NCBI GenBank assembly: GCA_964640775.1
Contig: CAZXIT010000048.1
Location: forward strand, 1 to 6,622
From: CAYMUN01 sp964640775
GTDB lineage: Bacteria; Patescibacteriota; Saccharimonadia; Saccharimonadales; UBA4665
Direction: 5' to 3'
Length of the DNA: 6,622 bases
The position numbers were made by a program, and so were the translations under genes. The notes under the pieces are model-generated. The model was given only the letters and a program-made list of their open reading frames with translations, was not told the origin of the DNA and made no database searches. Positions 1 to 5,626 of the stretch are shown piece by piece (within the stretch, counting starts at the first letter, position 1; every line of letters starts with the position of its first letter).

Positions 1-208
1 AGGTGATTCTGCCCTTCGTGAGATCGTAAGGGGTCAACTCGACCGTAACGCTGTCACCCGGGACGATTCGGATAAAATGTTTCCGCATCTTCCCTGCAAC
101 GTGAGCTATTATTTGATGGCCGTTCTCAAGTTCGACACGAAACTGAGTCCCTGGAAGGGTCTCGATTATTGTGCCTGTAAGCTCGATTACTTCCTTATTA
201 ACTGCCAT
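1..208 (-). CDS. infA: Translation initiation factor IF-1, 3' end cut by window start
   Basis: IF-1 binds the 30S A site and works with IF-2 and IF-3 during translation initiation in the cytoplasm. The reverse strand from the ATG at 208 encodes 69 residues of a single OB-fold (S1-like) domain. Family landmarks are visible: ETLPG near residues 16-20, FRVELENGH at 23-31, GKMRKHFIRI at 39-48, PGD at 50-52 and TPYDLTKGRIT at 59-69. Complete bacterial IF-1 is about 72 residues, so only the last few residues and the stop lie outside the window. The gene follows secY after 50 bases, with no adk or map between. No Shine-Dalgarno sequence sits at normal distance from the ATG: the preceding bases are AT-rich, and the only purine-rich stretch (GGAAGTGA) is more than 20 bases upstream. 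Identification is very secure. The exact start is supported by alignment with the usual short N-terminus. Confidence 0.97.
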   Translation of the reverse strand, partial: MAVNKEVIELTGTIIETLPGTQFRVELENGHQIIAHVAGKMRKHFIRIVPGDSVTVELTPYDLTKGRIT

Positions 209-225
209 AAATATAACAACAATTC

Positions 226-255
226 AGTGTATCACTTCCGACCACCGTTTGTAAA
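226..255 (-). promoter_or_regulatory. Candidate promoter for infA in the secY-infA gap
   Basis: On the minus strand, TTTACA (250-255, 5 of 6 matches to a sigma70-type -35) is followed after 18 bases by TACACT (226-231, 4 of 6 matches to a -10). The -10 is preceded by TGA, giving a TG-extended element. A start about 7 bases downstream would leave a leader of only about 10-12 bases before the infA ATG. The element lies in a 50-base gap, so chance matches are possible, and the organism's sigma-factor preferences are not known from this window. Confidence 0.4.
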
Positions 256-258
256 GAG

Positions 259-1788
259 TTATTTTTTGGCTGACTTCTTTTGGCCGCCTGTCTTGGCGCG
301 TCTTTTAAAGAAGCTGGGAGCGTAGCGCATTATCCGAGCGCCGGAAGCGCCAACTGCAAAACTATCGCTGTCATAGAAAAAATCAGGCTGGGAATACTGA
401 TCGTAAGTAACCATCAGAGCTCTTGATTCGACAGCCCGCAGCGTCTGCAGGGCCACCGAGACCAGGATAAGCACGCTGGTACCGCCAATGGTGATATTGG
501 TATTGATAAACAACTGGCCAATAATTGGCAGCAAGGCCAGCATACCGAGGCTGAAAGCGCCGAAAAATGTCAGGCGATTGACAATTTTGGACAAATATTT
601 CTCAGTCCGGTCGCCGCCTCGTACTCCTTCTATAAATCCGCCCTGCTTGTGCAAGTTTTCGGCAATTTCTTTAGAGTTAAAGGTGATACTGGTGTAGAAA
701 AACGTAAATGTAAATACCAGCACAAAGTACGTCACCGGGTAAATGTAGGCTTGCCAGCCCAGGGTATGAAAAGTGCTGGCGGAGGGGTTTTGGAACCAAA
801 TGCCCAGGTTGTGCCCAATCGATGCCAGCCGAGCGCTGTGGTTGCTGGTCAGCAGCTGGCCGGCGAAACTTGGCACGCTTAAAAAAGCTACGGCAAAGAT
901 AATCGGCACCACGCCGGCGGTAATCAGCTTGACCGGCAGGACAGTGGTAATACCGCCGTATGCCCGGTTGCCCTGGACCCGTTTGGCGTAGTTGACCGTC
1001 AGATTGCGAGCCGCCTCATTGAGCATCACCACCAGCCATGTGACAATCAGCACCGCGATCAGGATGCCGATGCCGTACATCAAAGCCGACTTGTTAATCG
1101 GCAAGTCGTGGCCAAACAGTACCCAGTGCTGGGCTTTGCCAAGAATTGAACCGACGATGTTGCTAATTTGACCCGGCAGGCCGCTGACAATACCGACGGT
1201 AATCAATAGCGAGATACCATTGCCGACGCTCTGCTCGGTCACCAGCTCGCCGAGCCACATCAGCAGCATGGAGCCGCCAGACAAAGCCGCAACCATCAGC
1301 ACCCACTGCATGAGCGACGTATGGGCTGTAATATCTCCGATGCCGCCGATGGACTGGGCTGCCTGGCGAATGAGGTAAATTGAGCCGATAGCCTGGACGA
1401 TGGATAAGGGCAAGGTCAAGAGACGGGTATACTGGTTGATTTTCTTTTGGCCAAATTCACCTTCTTTGTGCAAGGCCTCCAGCTGCGGGATAGCTTTGGT
1501 CAGCAGCTGCATAATAATCGATGCGTTGATGTACGGACCCAGACCGGCAATCATAATTGAGAAGTTGGCAAGCGCGCCGCCAGACAGGACGTTGATAAAA
1601 CTGAGCAGCTGGGGCGTATTGCTGGAGTTAAACAGGTTTTGCAGCACTTGGTGCAGGGTCTCGGGGTTGCTCAGCGGGACAGGAATGTGGGCCAGTATCC
1701 GAAAAATCAGCATGATGCCAAGCACCACCAGGATACGCGTACGCATATCCTTATTACCCAGCGATTTGCCGATTATCTTCCAGTTCAT
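259..1788 (-). CDS. secY: Protein translocase channel subunit SecY, with extended C-terminal tail
   Basis: SecY is the ten-helix inner-membrane channel that, with SecE and usually SecG, exports unfolded proteins driven by SecA and inserts membrane proteins. Landmarks appear in order: an N-terminal helix at about 19-37; the plug/TM2 region with SGGALANFSIMIAGLGPYINASIIMQ at 69-94; LMWLGELVTEQSVGNGISLL at 176-195; YAKRVQGNRAYGG at 267-279; AGVVPIIFA at 291-299; and the SecA/ribosome-binding C5 loop with KEIAENLHKQGGFIEGVRGG at 373-392, keeping the conserved arginine (R390). The last helix, with TIGGTS near 433-438, ends at about 455. At 509 residues the protein is longer than the usual 430-440. 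Most of the excess is a tail of about 50 residues: an aromatic and acidic part (near 461-477) followed by a basic end. The ATG at 1788 has only a weak purine stretch (AGAG) upstream. The gene ends in TAA and lies 68 bases after the ABC transporter gene instead of directly after rplO. Confidence 0.97.
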   Translation of the reverse strand: MNWKIIGKSLGNKDMRTRILVVLGIMLIFRILAHIPVPLSNPETLHQVLQNLFNSSNTPQLLSFINVLSGGALANFSIMIAGLGPYINASIIMQLLTKAIPQLEALHKEGEFGQKKINQYTRLLTLPLSIVQAIGSIYLIRQAAQSIGGIGDITAHTSLMQWVLMVAALSGGSMLLMWLGELVTEQSVGNGISLLITVGIVSGLPGQISNIVGSILGKAQHWVLFGHDLPINKSALMYGIGILIAVLIVTWLVVMLNEAARNLTVNYAKRVQGNRAYGGITTVLPVKLITAGVVPIIFAVAFLSVPSFAGQLLTSNHSARLASIGHNLGIWFQNPSASTFHTLGWQAYIYPVTYFVLVFTFTFFYTSITFNSKEIAENLHKQGGFIEGVRGGDRTEKYLSKIVNRLTFFGAFSLGMLALLPIIGQLFINTNITIGGTSVLILVSVALQTLRAVESRALMVTYDQYSQPDFFYDSDSFAVGASGARIMRYAPSFFKRRAKTGGQKKSAKK

Positions 1789-1824
1789 GTTTCTCTAGTG
1801 ATCCCTCTTTTTCGTATCTGTTCT

Positions 1825-1833
1825 ATTAAACCA
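1825..1833 (-). promoter_or_regulatory. Candidate TG-extended -10 element upstream of secY
   Basis: The minus strand reads TGGTTTAAT here: TTTAAT matches the TATAAT consensus at 5 of 6 positions and is preceded by TG plus one base, an extended -10 arrangement. A weak -35-like TTTGCA (1850-1855) lies 19 bases upstream, which is longer than ideal; extended -10 promoters often tolerate a poor -35. A start near 1818 would give secY a leader of about 30 bases. This is motif matching only. It would let secY be expressed independently of the inserted ABC transporter pair. Confidence 0.4.
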
Positions 1834-1856
1834 CACTCCGCGACCGCTATGCAAAG

Positions 1857-3653
1857 TCAGTCGGGTGCTTCGATAATATAGCCGTCGCTTTGATGAGCCC
1901 ATAGCTTGGCATAGACTCCGTGCGTATCCTTAAGCAGCTGCTGGTGATTGCCAATCTGGGCAATTCTGCCTTTATCGAGCACTACGATGCGATCCATGTG
2001 CTGGATAGTACTCAAGCGGTGGGCGATCACGATGGCAGTTTTATCCTTCATCAGTTCCCAAAGCGCTTTTTGGATATATTTTTCACTCTGGCTATCGAGC
2101 GAGCTCGTGGCTTCATCTAAAACAAGAATGGGCGCAGCCATCAGCAGCGCCCGAGCGATGGCTACCCGCTGGCGCTGTCCACCGGACAATTTAATGCCCC
2201 GTTCGCCGACCATGGCGTCATAGCCGGCTGGCAGCTCACGGATAAACTCATCGGCATAGGCTGTTTGGGCAGCTGTCAAAATCTCCGACATAGCAGCCGC
2301 AGGTTTGGCGTAGGCGATGTTTTCTTTGATGGAGCGGTGAAACAGCAGCGGCTCCTGCGGGACATAGGCAATTGCCTGTCTTAGCTCGGCCTGGCTCAGC
2401 TTGCGGATATCAATGCCGTCAATTTCGATACGCCCGTCCGTAACATCCAAAAAGCGCAGCAGCAATTTCGTGATCGTCGTTTTGCCCCCGCCGGAGTAGC
2501 CTACCAGGCCGATTTTTTCACCCGGCTGAACCTCCAAAGAAAACTGGTTAATCGCATGCAGACCCTTTGCTGCCTCAGGATATCTATACACGACGTCTTT
2601 AAAGGTAATCTTGTGAGCACCGTTTCGGACGACGCTAAGCGTTTGCTTGCTGTCATTGACAGTCGTGGGCACGAGCATGGTGGCCATTGGCTCATAGGTC
2701 GCGCTCATCAGCGTTTCGTACTGCTTCACGATCTCACCAATTTCAATCGTCGTATTGACCACCCGGATAATGTAGAGCTGCACCAAGGCCACCAGAGCAA
2801 TTGAAATAGCATTATGCTGATAGAGCCGGGCCGAAGCGACCAGTAAAATACCCATAGTTAGACCAAGCATGACGTGCCGGATAAAATGGTGCGGGATCGA
2901 TGTATCAAAGATTTTGAGCTGCGCCCGCTGCCATACACCCAAAGGCTGCTTGAGGCGGTCAAGCTCAAAGTCCTCCTGAGCGAAACTTTTGACCGCTGGG
3001 CCATGCGACAGCGGATCGCCAATCATGCCCGCTAGCCGGCTGCTGGCCTGGCTGACATCACGCCGGTACTTCAACCGCAGCTTGGCTATAAATACCGAAA
3101 CAAACAGCACAGCCAGCACACAGGCTGAACTTATTAAGCCAAGTGTTGGGGATTTATAAATAATGACTCCCAGGCCGACAAAAATAATAACTAGTGATTT
3201 GGGAATGTCGAACGTAGCCAGCAGCGAATACTCTTGAAATGCTATGCGCAGCGACACCGCGTCAGCCCCAAGTGCCCCGATATAGCGCGAGCCATAAAAA
3301 TCATAATCCTTGCCGAGGTAATTCGAAAAGACTGCCCGCTGCACATAGGCAGCACCATCGACATTGACACGGTGGTTAGCCCAGGTACCGACTGCAAAAA
3401 TAGCTGCGCCAAAAGCAGTCGTCAGCAGCACCACGATCGCCTGATGGTGAACTGCGCCAAAATCACGAGTTAGAATCTCTTGGATGCCATAGGCCACCTG
3501 CAGCGGTATCAGCACATTGAATATAAAAAAACTCGGCAAATGACACAGATAGGTCAATGCCAGCATTGCCCGCTTGGTAAACATAGCCTGCCAAAACAAA
3601 CGATGCACAGCCATAGTGACGGCCTTGTCGCGCTGTGAGTCAGTTTGAGTCAT
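1857..3653 (-). CDS. Half-size ABC exporter: fused transmembrane and ATPase domains, substrate unknown
   Basis: This 598-residue protein has the architecture of a type IV (ABCB/MsbA-like) exporter half-transporter, which normally works as a dimer in the cytoplasmic membrane. The transmembrane domain spans about residues 25-315, with hydrophobic segments near 31-57, 71-92, 150-168, 171-191, 261-276 and 283-300. The nucleotide-binding domain covers about 348-590 and has every catalytic motif: A-loop tyrosine near 358, Walker A GYSGGGKTT at 385-393 (K391), Q-loop Q433 in VPQEPLLF, signature LSGGQ at 489-493, Walker B ILVLDE ending in E514, D-loop SSLD at 517-520, and H-loop H545 in IAHRLS. It should therefore be an active ATPase. 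No N-terminal peptidase domain or substrate-binding protein gene is present, so lipid, drug and peptide export remain equally open. It starts 9 bases after the upstream hypothetical gene, so the two are probably cotranscribed. The first ATG (3653) lacks a clear Shine-Dalgarno; M14 (ATG at 3614), with AAGG 8 bases upstream, is an alternative start. The stop is TGA. Placement between rplO and secY is unusual. Confidence 0.92.
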   Translation of the reverse strand: MTQTDSQRDKAVTMAVHRLFWQAMFTKRAMLALTYLCHLPSFFIFNVLIPLQVAYGIQEILTRDFGAVHHQAIVVLLTTAFGAAIFAVGTWANHRVNVDGAAYVQRAVFSNYLGKDYDFYGSRYIGALGADAVSLRIAFQEYSLLATFDIPKSLVIIFVGLGVIIYKSPTLGLISSACVLAVLFVSVFIAKLRLKYRRDVSQASSRLAGMIGDPLSHGPAVKSFAQEDFELDRLKQPLGVWQRAQLKIFDTSIPHHFIRHVMLGLTMGILLVASARLYQHNAISIALVALVQLYIIRVVNTTIEIGEIVKQYETLMSATYEPMATMLVPTTVNDSKQTLSVVRNGAHKITFKDVVYRYPEAAKGLHAINQFSLEVQPGEKIGLVGYSGGGKTTITKLLLRFLDVTDGRIEIDGIDIRKLSQAELRQAIAYVPQEPLLFHRSIKENIAYAKPAAAMSEILTAAQTAYADEFIRELPAGYDAMVGERGIKLSGGQRQRVAIARALLMAAPILVLDEATSSLDSQSEKYIQKALWELMKDKTAIVIAHRLSTIQHMDRIVVLDKGRIAQIGNHQQLLKDTHGVYAKLWAHQSDGYIIEAPD

Positions 3654-3662
3654 ACATACTTA

Positions 3663-4109
3663 TCAGCGATTGCCTGCCAGGGTTCGCCCATAATTAGCAG
3701 CGATTTTTAACTGCTCAGGGCTCGGCTGGCCATTTTTCATCCAGTCAAAAATACAAAGTCCGAGAAACTGCTTCACAAACTGTCCTGCAGGCTCGAGAGA
3801 TTCAATCTGCCGAGGCGAAAAAGAACGGGTCTCTTCCCTTCCCTCGGCATACGCAAGCACACGCAGTACTCTTGGCATGTGGCTAGGTTCATCGAGATCC
3901 GCATCCTGGTTCGGAAACCCCAGGCACTGTGCGACATAAGGCTCATCACCAACTGGTTTAACAAACACAAAATTGCCGACCTGGCGCTCTTGGGTTTGCG
4001 TCCAATCACCATAAACCGCTAAAAACAGCTCCTCCTGCGACATACCGCTGGCTGCCGGTTGGGGAGCGCCTTCAACTGATCCTACGACCGAAGACTCGGC
4101 TATTGCCAC
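3663..4109 (-). CDS. Hypothetical soluble protein, 148 residues, upstream of the ABC exporter
   Basis: I do not recognise the family. The protein is probably cytoplasmic: it has no signal peptide and no hydrophobic helix long enough to span a membrane. Residues 1-22 are rich in Ala, Ser, Gly and Pro and look disordered. Residues 44-105 alternate hydrophobic and polar residues in a way that suggests a small beta-rich domain (FVFVKPVGDEPYVAQCLGF, then MPRVLRVLAYAEG). Residues 107-145 look helical, with FVKQFLGLCIFDWMKNG. It has two cysteines (C62, C119) not arranged as a metal-binding motif. The start is GTG at 4109, chosen because AGAGG lies 8 bases upstream; the next in-frame ATG (4043) has no such site. 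It lies 65 bases after rplO and 9 bases before the ABC gene, ending in TGA. Shared orientation and tight spacing suggest a functional link with the transporter, but this is inference. That the ORF is real rests on its good ribosome-binding site, its length and its tight fit between neighbours. Confidence 0.8.
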   Translation of the reverse strand: MAIAESSVVGSVEGAPQPAASGMSQEELFLAVYGDWTQTQERQVGNFVFVKPVGDEPYVAQCLGFPNQDADLDEPSHMPRVLRVLAYAEGREETRSFSPRQIESLEPAGQFVKQFLGLCIFDWMKNGQPSPEQLKIAANYGRTLAGNR

Positions 4110-4117
4110 GTGCTGTA

Positions 4118-4122
4118 CCTCT
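4118..4122 (-). promoter_or_regulatory. Shine-Dalgarno site that decides the GTG start of the hypothetical gene
   Basis: AGAGG on the minus strand sits 8 bases before GTG at 4107-4109. The internal ATG at 4041-4043 has no purine-rich site in front of it. This favours the longer reading with a GTG start. Confidence 0.65.
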
Positions 4123-4131
4123 ATTAACTAT

Positions 4132-4140
4132 ATTGTAACA
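4132..4140 (-). promoter_or_regulatory. Candidate TG-extended -10 element for the inserted two-gene unit
   Basis: The minus strand reads TGTTACAAT: TACAAT matches TATAAT at 5 of 6 positions and carries a TG extension. The position 17 bases upstream holds only a run of T (4155-4160), so the -35 is weak or absent. A start near 4125 would give a leader of about 16 bases that still contains the AGAGG ribosome-binding site. The gap is AT-rich, which raises the odds of a chance match. If real, it would drive the hypothetical protein and the ABC exporter separately from the ribosomal operon. Confidence 0.4.
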
Positions 4141-4174
4141 CGCCCGAATAGAACAAAAAATTCGATATAAAAAT

Positions 4175-4651
4175 TTAGGATTTCTTCTCTTTGGTGGAAG
4201 TCTTGGGGCGGGAGAGGCGAGGAGTTTTCTCAAAGCTGCCGCCGGCGGATTCAACTGCGGCTTTGGCGGCCTCGCTGGCCAGCGGCAATTTAACAGTTAC
4301 TTTTTTGGTCAGCTCGCCTTTGACGATCAGTTTAACGCGCACAAAAGGATTGCTAATGATCTTGGCGTCAGCCAGGATATTGGCGTCAACGGTTTTGCCG
4401 CCGAACTGTTCGAGCTGGCCGGTGTAGACGTTTTCGGCTGGTGTGCGGTAGCTGCGGAAACCAGGCAGTTTTGGAAGCTTCTGCATGAGTGGATTAGAGC
4501 CGCCGGCGAACCCTGGCTTAGCGCTGGAGCCGCTGCGGGCGCCTTGGCCTTTGGTGCCGCGGCCGGCGGTTTTGCCGCGGCCGGCAGCAATGCCGCGGCC
4601 AACGCGCTTACGGGTTTTTGGAGTGGCTGTCTTGAGTTCGTGATATTTCAT
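4175..4651 (-). CDS. rplO: Large-subunit ribosomal protein L15 (uL15)
   Basis: L15 is a late-assembling 50S protein that holds several 23S rRNA domains together. The 158-residue sequence shows the family's Gly/Arg-rich N-terminal extension (RVGRG at 16-20, then AGRG repeats and KGQG at 34-37), the GFAGGSNPLMQKLPKLPGF stretch at 48-66, and a globular C-terminal domain with KGELTKKVTVK at 111-121 and a final AGGSFEK segment near 136-142. It is slightly longer than typical because of a lysine- and serine-rich end. The ATG at 4651 has AAGG 8 bases upstream, within the end of rpsE, and the spacing from the rpsE stop is 3 bases. The usual rpmD gene between rpsE and rplO is missing. The gene ends in TAA. 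A 65-base AT-rich gap without a convincing terminator hairpin follows before the inserted genes; secY, normally next, is displaced by about 2.4 kb. Confidence 0.97.
   Translation of the reverse strand: MKYHELKTATPKTRKRVGRGIAAGRGKTAGRGTKGQGARSGSSAKPGFAGGSNPLMQKLPKLPGFRSYRTPAENVYTGQLEQFGGKTVDANILADAKIISNPFVRVKLIVKGELTKKVTVKLPLASEAAKAAVESAGGSFEKTPRLSRPKTSTKEKKS
4556..4609 (-). repeat. Three tandem 18-base units inside rplO encoding a Gly-Arg repeat
   Basis: GCCGCGGCC occurs at 4556, 4574 and 4592, exactly 18 bases apart. Two of the units share a longer GCCGCGGCCGGC core. On the coding strand the units read KRVGRG, IAAGRG and KTAGRG, so each is six codons ending in Gly-Arg-Gly. Some repetition of this kind is a normal property of L15 N-termini, which thread into rRNA. 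The nucleotide-level repetition may reflect local duplication or only shared codon choice. Confidence 0.6.
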
Positions 4652-4654
4652 AGG

Positions 4655-5263
4655 TTAGGCCTTGGCCTTTGCCGGTGCCTTTTTAGCAGCGGCTGGTTTC
4701 GCCACATCATCAGCCGGCTCGCTGACTTTCTTGGTGCCGGCCTTTTTCGGCCGCGAGGCAGTGGTGACCCATTTGCTGGCAGGTACTAAGCTCTGCAGGG
4801 CGGCGATCGTAGCATATGCCGTGTTGGTCTTATTGGAAGAACCAAGCGATTTGCTAAGAGCATTGTGGACTCCGGCAACTTCCAGGATGGTACGGACAGC
4901 ACCACCGGCAATCAGGCCGGTACCAGCGCTAGCGGGCTTCAGGAGGATATGGGCGCCGCTGACTTTAGATTCGACTTCGTGGGGCAGCGTACCTTTATAC
5001 AGTGAAACAGTCACGAAGTTTTTCTTAGCAACTTCAGTAGCTTTAGTGACAGCTGCGGTGACGTCAGCGCCTTTAGCGGTACCGATGCCGACTTTGTACT
5101 TCCTGTCCCCAACCACAACAAGAGCGCGGAAGCGGAACCGGCGGCCGCCCTTGACGACACGGGCCACGCGGTCAATATGGAGCGTGCGCTCGTCAAACTG
5201 CTTTTCTTCGGGTTGAATTTCTGGTCGACGATTGCGTCGTTCCTGGGGTTTTTGGTCAGCCAT
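4655..5263 (-). CDS. rpsE: Small-subunit ribosomal protein S5 (uS5), with Ala/Lys-rich C-terminal tail
   Basis: S5 lies on the 30S solvent side near the mRNA entry channel, contacts S4 and S8, and influences decoding accuracy. The N-terminal double-stranded-RNA-binding-like domain is at about 30-95, with VVKGGRRFRFRALVVVGDRK at 36-55 and VGIGTAKGA at 58-66; it ends with GTLPHEV at 91-97. The C-terminal domain follows with LLKPASAGTGLIAGGAVRTI at 107-126 and SKSLGSSN at 137-144. Beyond about residue 168 is a low-complexity tail of lysine, alanine and proline, which makes the protein 202 residues against roughly 160-170 in many bacteria. A tyrosine stands at position 56, where glycine is common (GDRKY). 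The ATG at 5263 is 1 base after the rplR stop, with GGAG 7 bases upstream. The gene ends in TAA. Identification is secure; the tail's role is unknown, though basic tails on ribosomal proteins usually contact RNA. Confidence 0.97.
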   Translation of the reverse strand: MADQKPQERRNRRPEIQPEEKQFDERTLHIDRVARVVKGGRRFRFRALVVVGDRKYKVGIGTAKGADVTAAVTKATEVAKKNFVTVSLYKGTLPHEVESKVSGAHILLKPASAGTGLIAGGAVRTILEVAGVHNALSKSLGSSNKTNTAYATIAALQSLVPASKWVTTASRPKKAGTKKVSEPADDVAKPAAAKKAPAKAKA

Positions 5264-5264
5264 A

Positions 5265-5624
5265 TTAGAACTCCAATCCTGCTTTACGGGCCGCGTCAGC
5301 TAGCGCAGCTACCCGGCCATGGTATAATTTGCCGCCGCGATCAAACACAATAGCCTTTACCTTGCCGGCTTTGGCTTTAGCGGCGATCTCAGTGCCGACC
5401 CAAATGGCTTTTTCGGTCATGGTGCCTTTGAGGGCTTTCTGGCCGACAGTGCTGACATAGCCAAGTGTTTTATGGCTGGTATCATCAACTAGCTGGGCAG
5501 TGATGTGCATATTGCTAACGTACACACTTAGTCGGGGCCGGGTGGCAGTGCCGCTGACGACAGAGCGGATGCGGCCTTTGCGCTGAGCGCGGTTATGTAA
5601 TTTGTGGGCTAGCTGCTTGCTCAT
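5265..5624 (-). CDS. rplR: Large-subunit ribosomal protein L18 (uL18)
   Basis: L18 binds 5S rRNA together with L5 and brings it into the central protuberance of the 50S subunit. The 119-residue product has normal family length. It starts with a basic segment (residues 1-20, rich in Lys and Arg) that binds 5S rRNA, then shows RPRLSVYVSNMHITAQLVDD at 29-48. It ends with the diagnostic FDRGGKLYHGRVAALAD at 94-110 and the AGLEF terminus. The ATG at 5624 is 2 bases after the rplF stop, with AAGGA inside the rplF end about 9 bases upstream, so translation is probably coupled to rplF. The gene ends in TAA and is followed 1 base later by rpsE. Nothing is missing or unusual. Confidence 0.97.
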   Translation of the reverse strand: MSKQLAHKLHNRAQRKGRIRSVVSGTATRPRLSVYVSNMHITAQLVDDTSHKTLGYVSTVGQKALKGTMTEKAIWVGTEIAAKAKAGKVKAIVFDRGGKLYHGRVAALADAARKAGLEF

Positions 5625-5626
5625 GG

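Noticed and set aside
77..325. Plus-strand open frames such as 77-325, 1400-1798, 4662-5216 and 5873-6274
   Set aside because: They lie opposite securely identified minus-strand genes, have no recognisable domains, and are explained as shadows of those genes.
2471..2499. Unusual Walker A (GYSGGGKTT) as a sign of an inactive ATPase
   Set aside because: It still fits GxxGxGK[ST], and all other catalytic motifs, including the Walker B glutamate and the H-loop histidine, are intact.
4027..4040. Strong AGGAGGAG sequence on the minus strand inside the hypothetical gene
   Set aside because: It lies just after the internal ATG (4041-4043) instead of before it, encodes Gln-Glu-Glu, and has no suitably spaced start codon downstream with a credible frame.
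4110..4174. Possible terminator after rplO
   Set aside because: Only a 5-base stem (CGAAT/ATTCG) around a 10-base loop with nearby T-runs is visible; it is too weak and not followed by the usual U-tract, so no terminator is called.
1789..4174. Mobile element or transposon as the carrier of the inserted pair
   Set aside because: No transposase or integrase, terminal inverted repeats or target-site duplication was seen at the boundaries.
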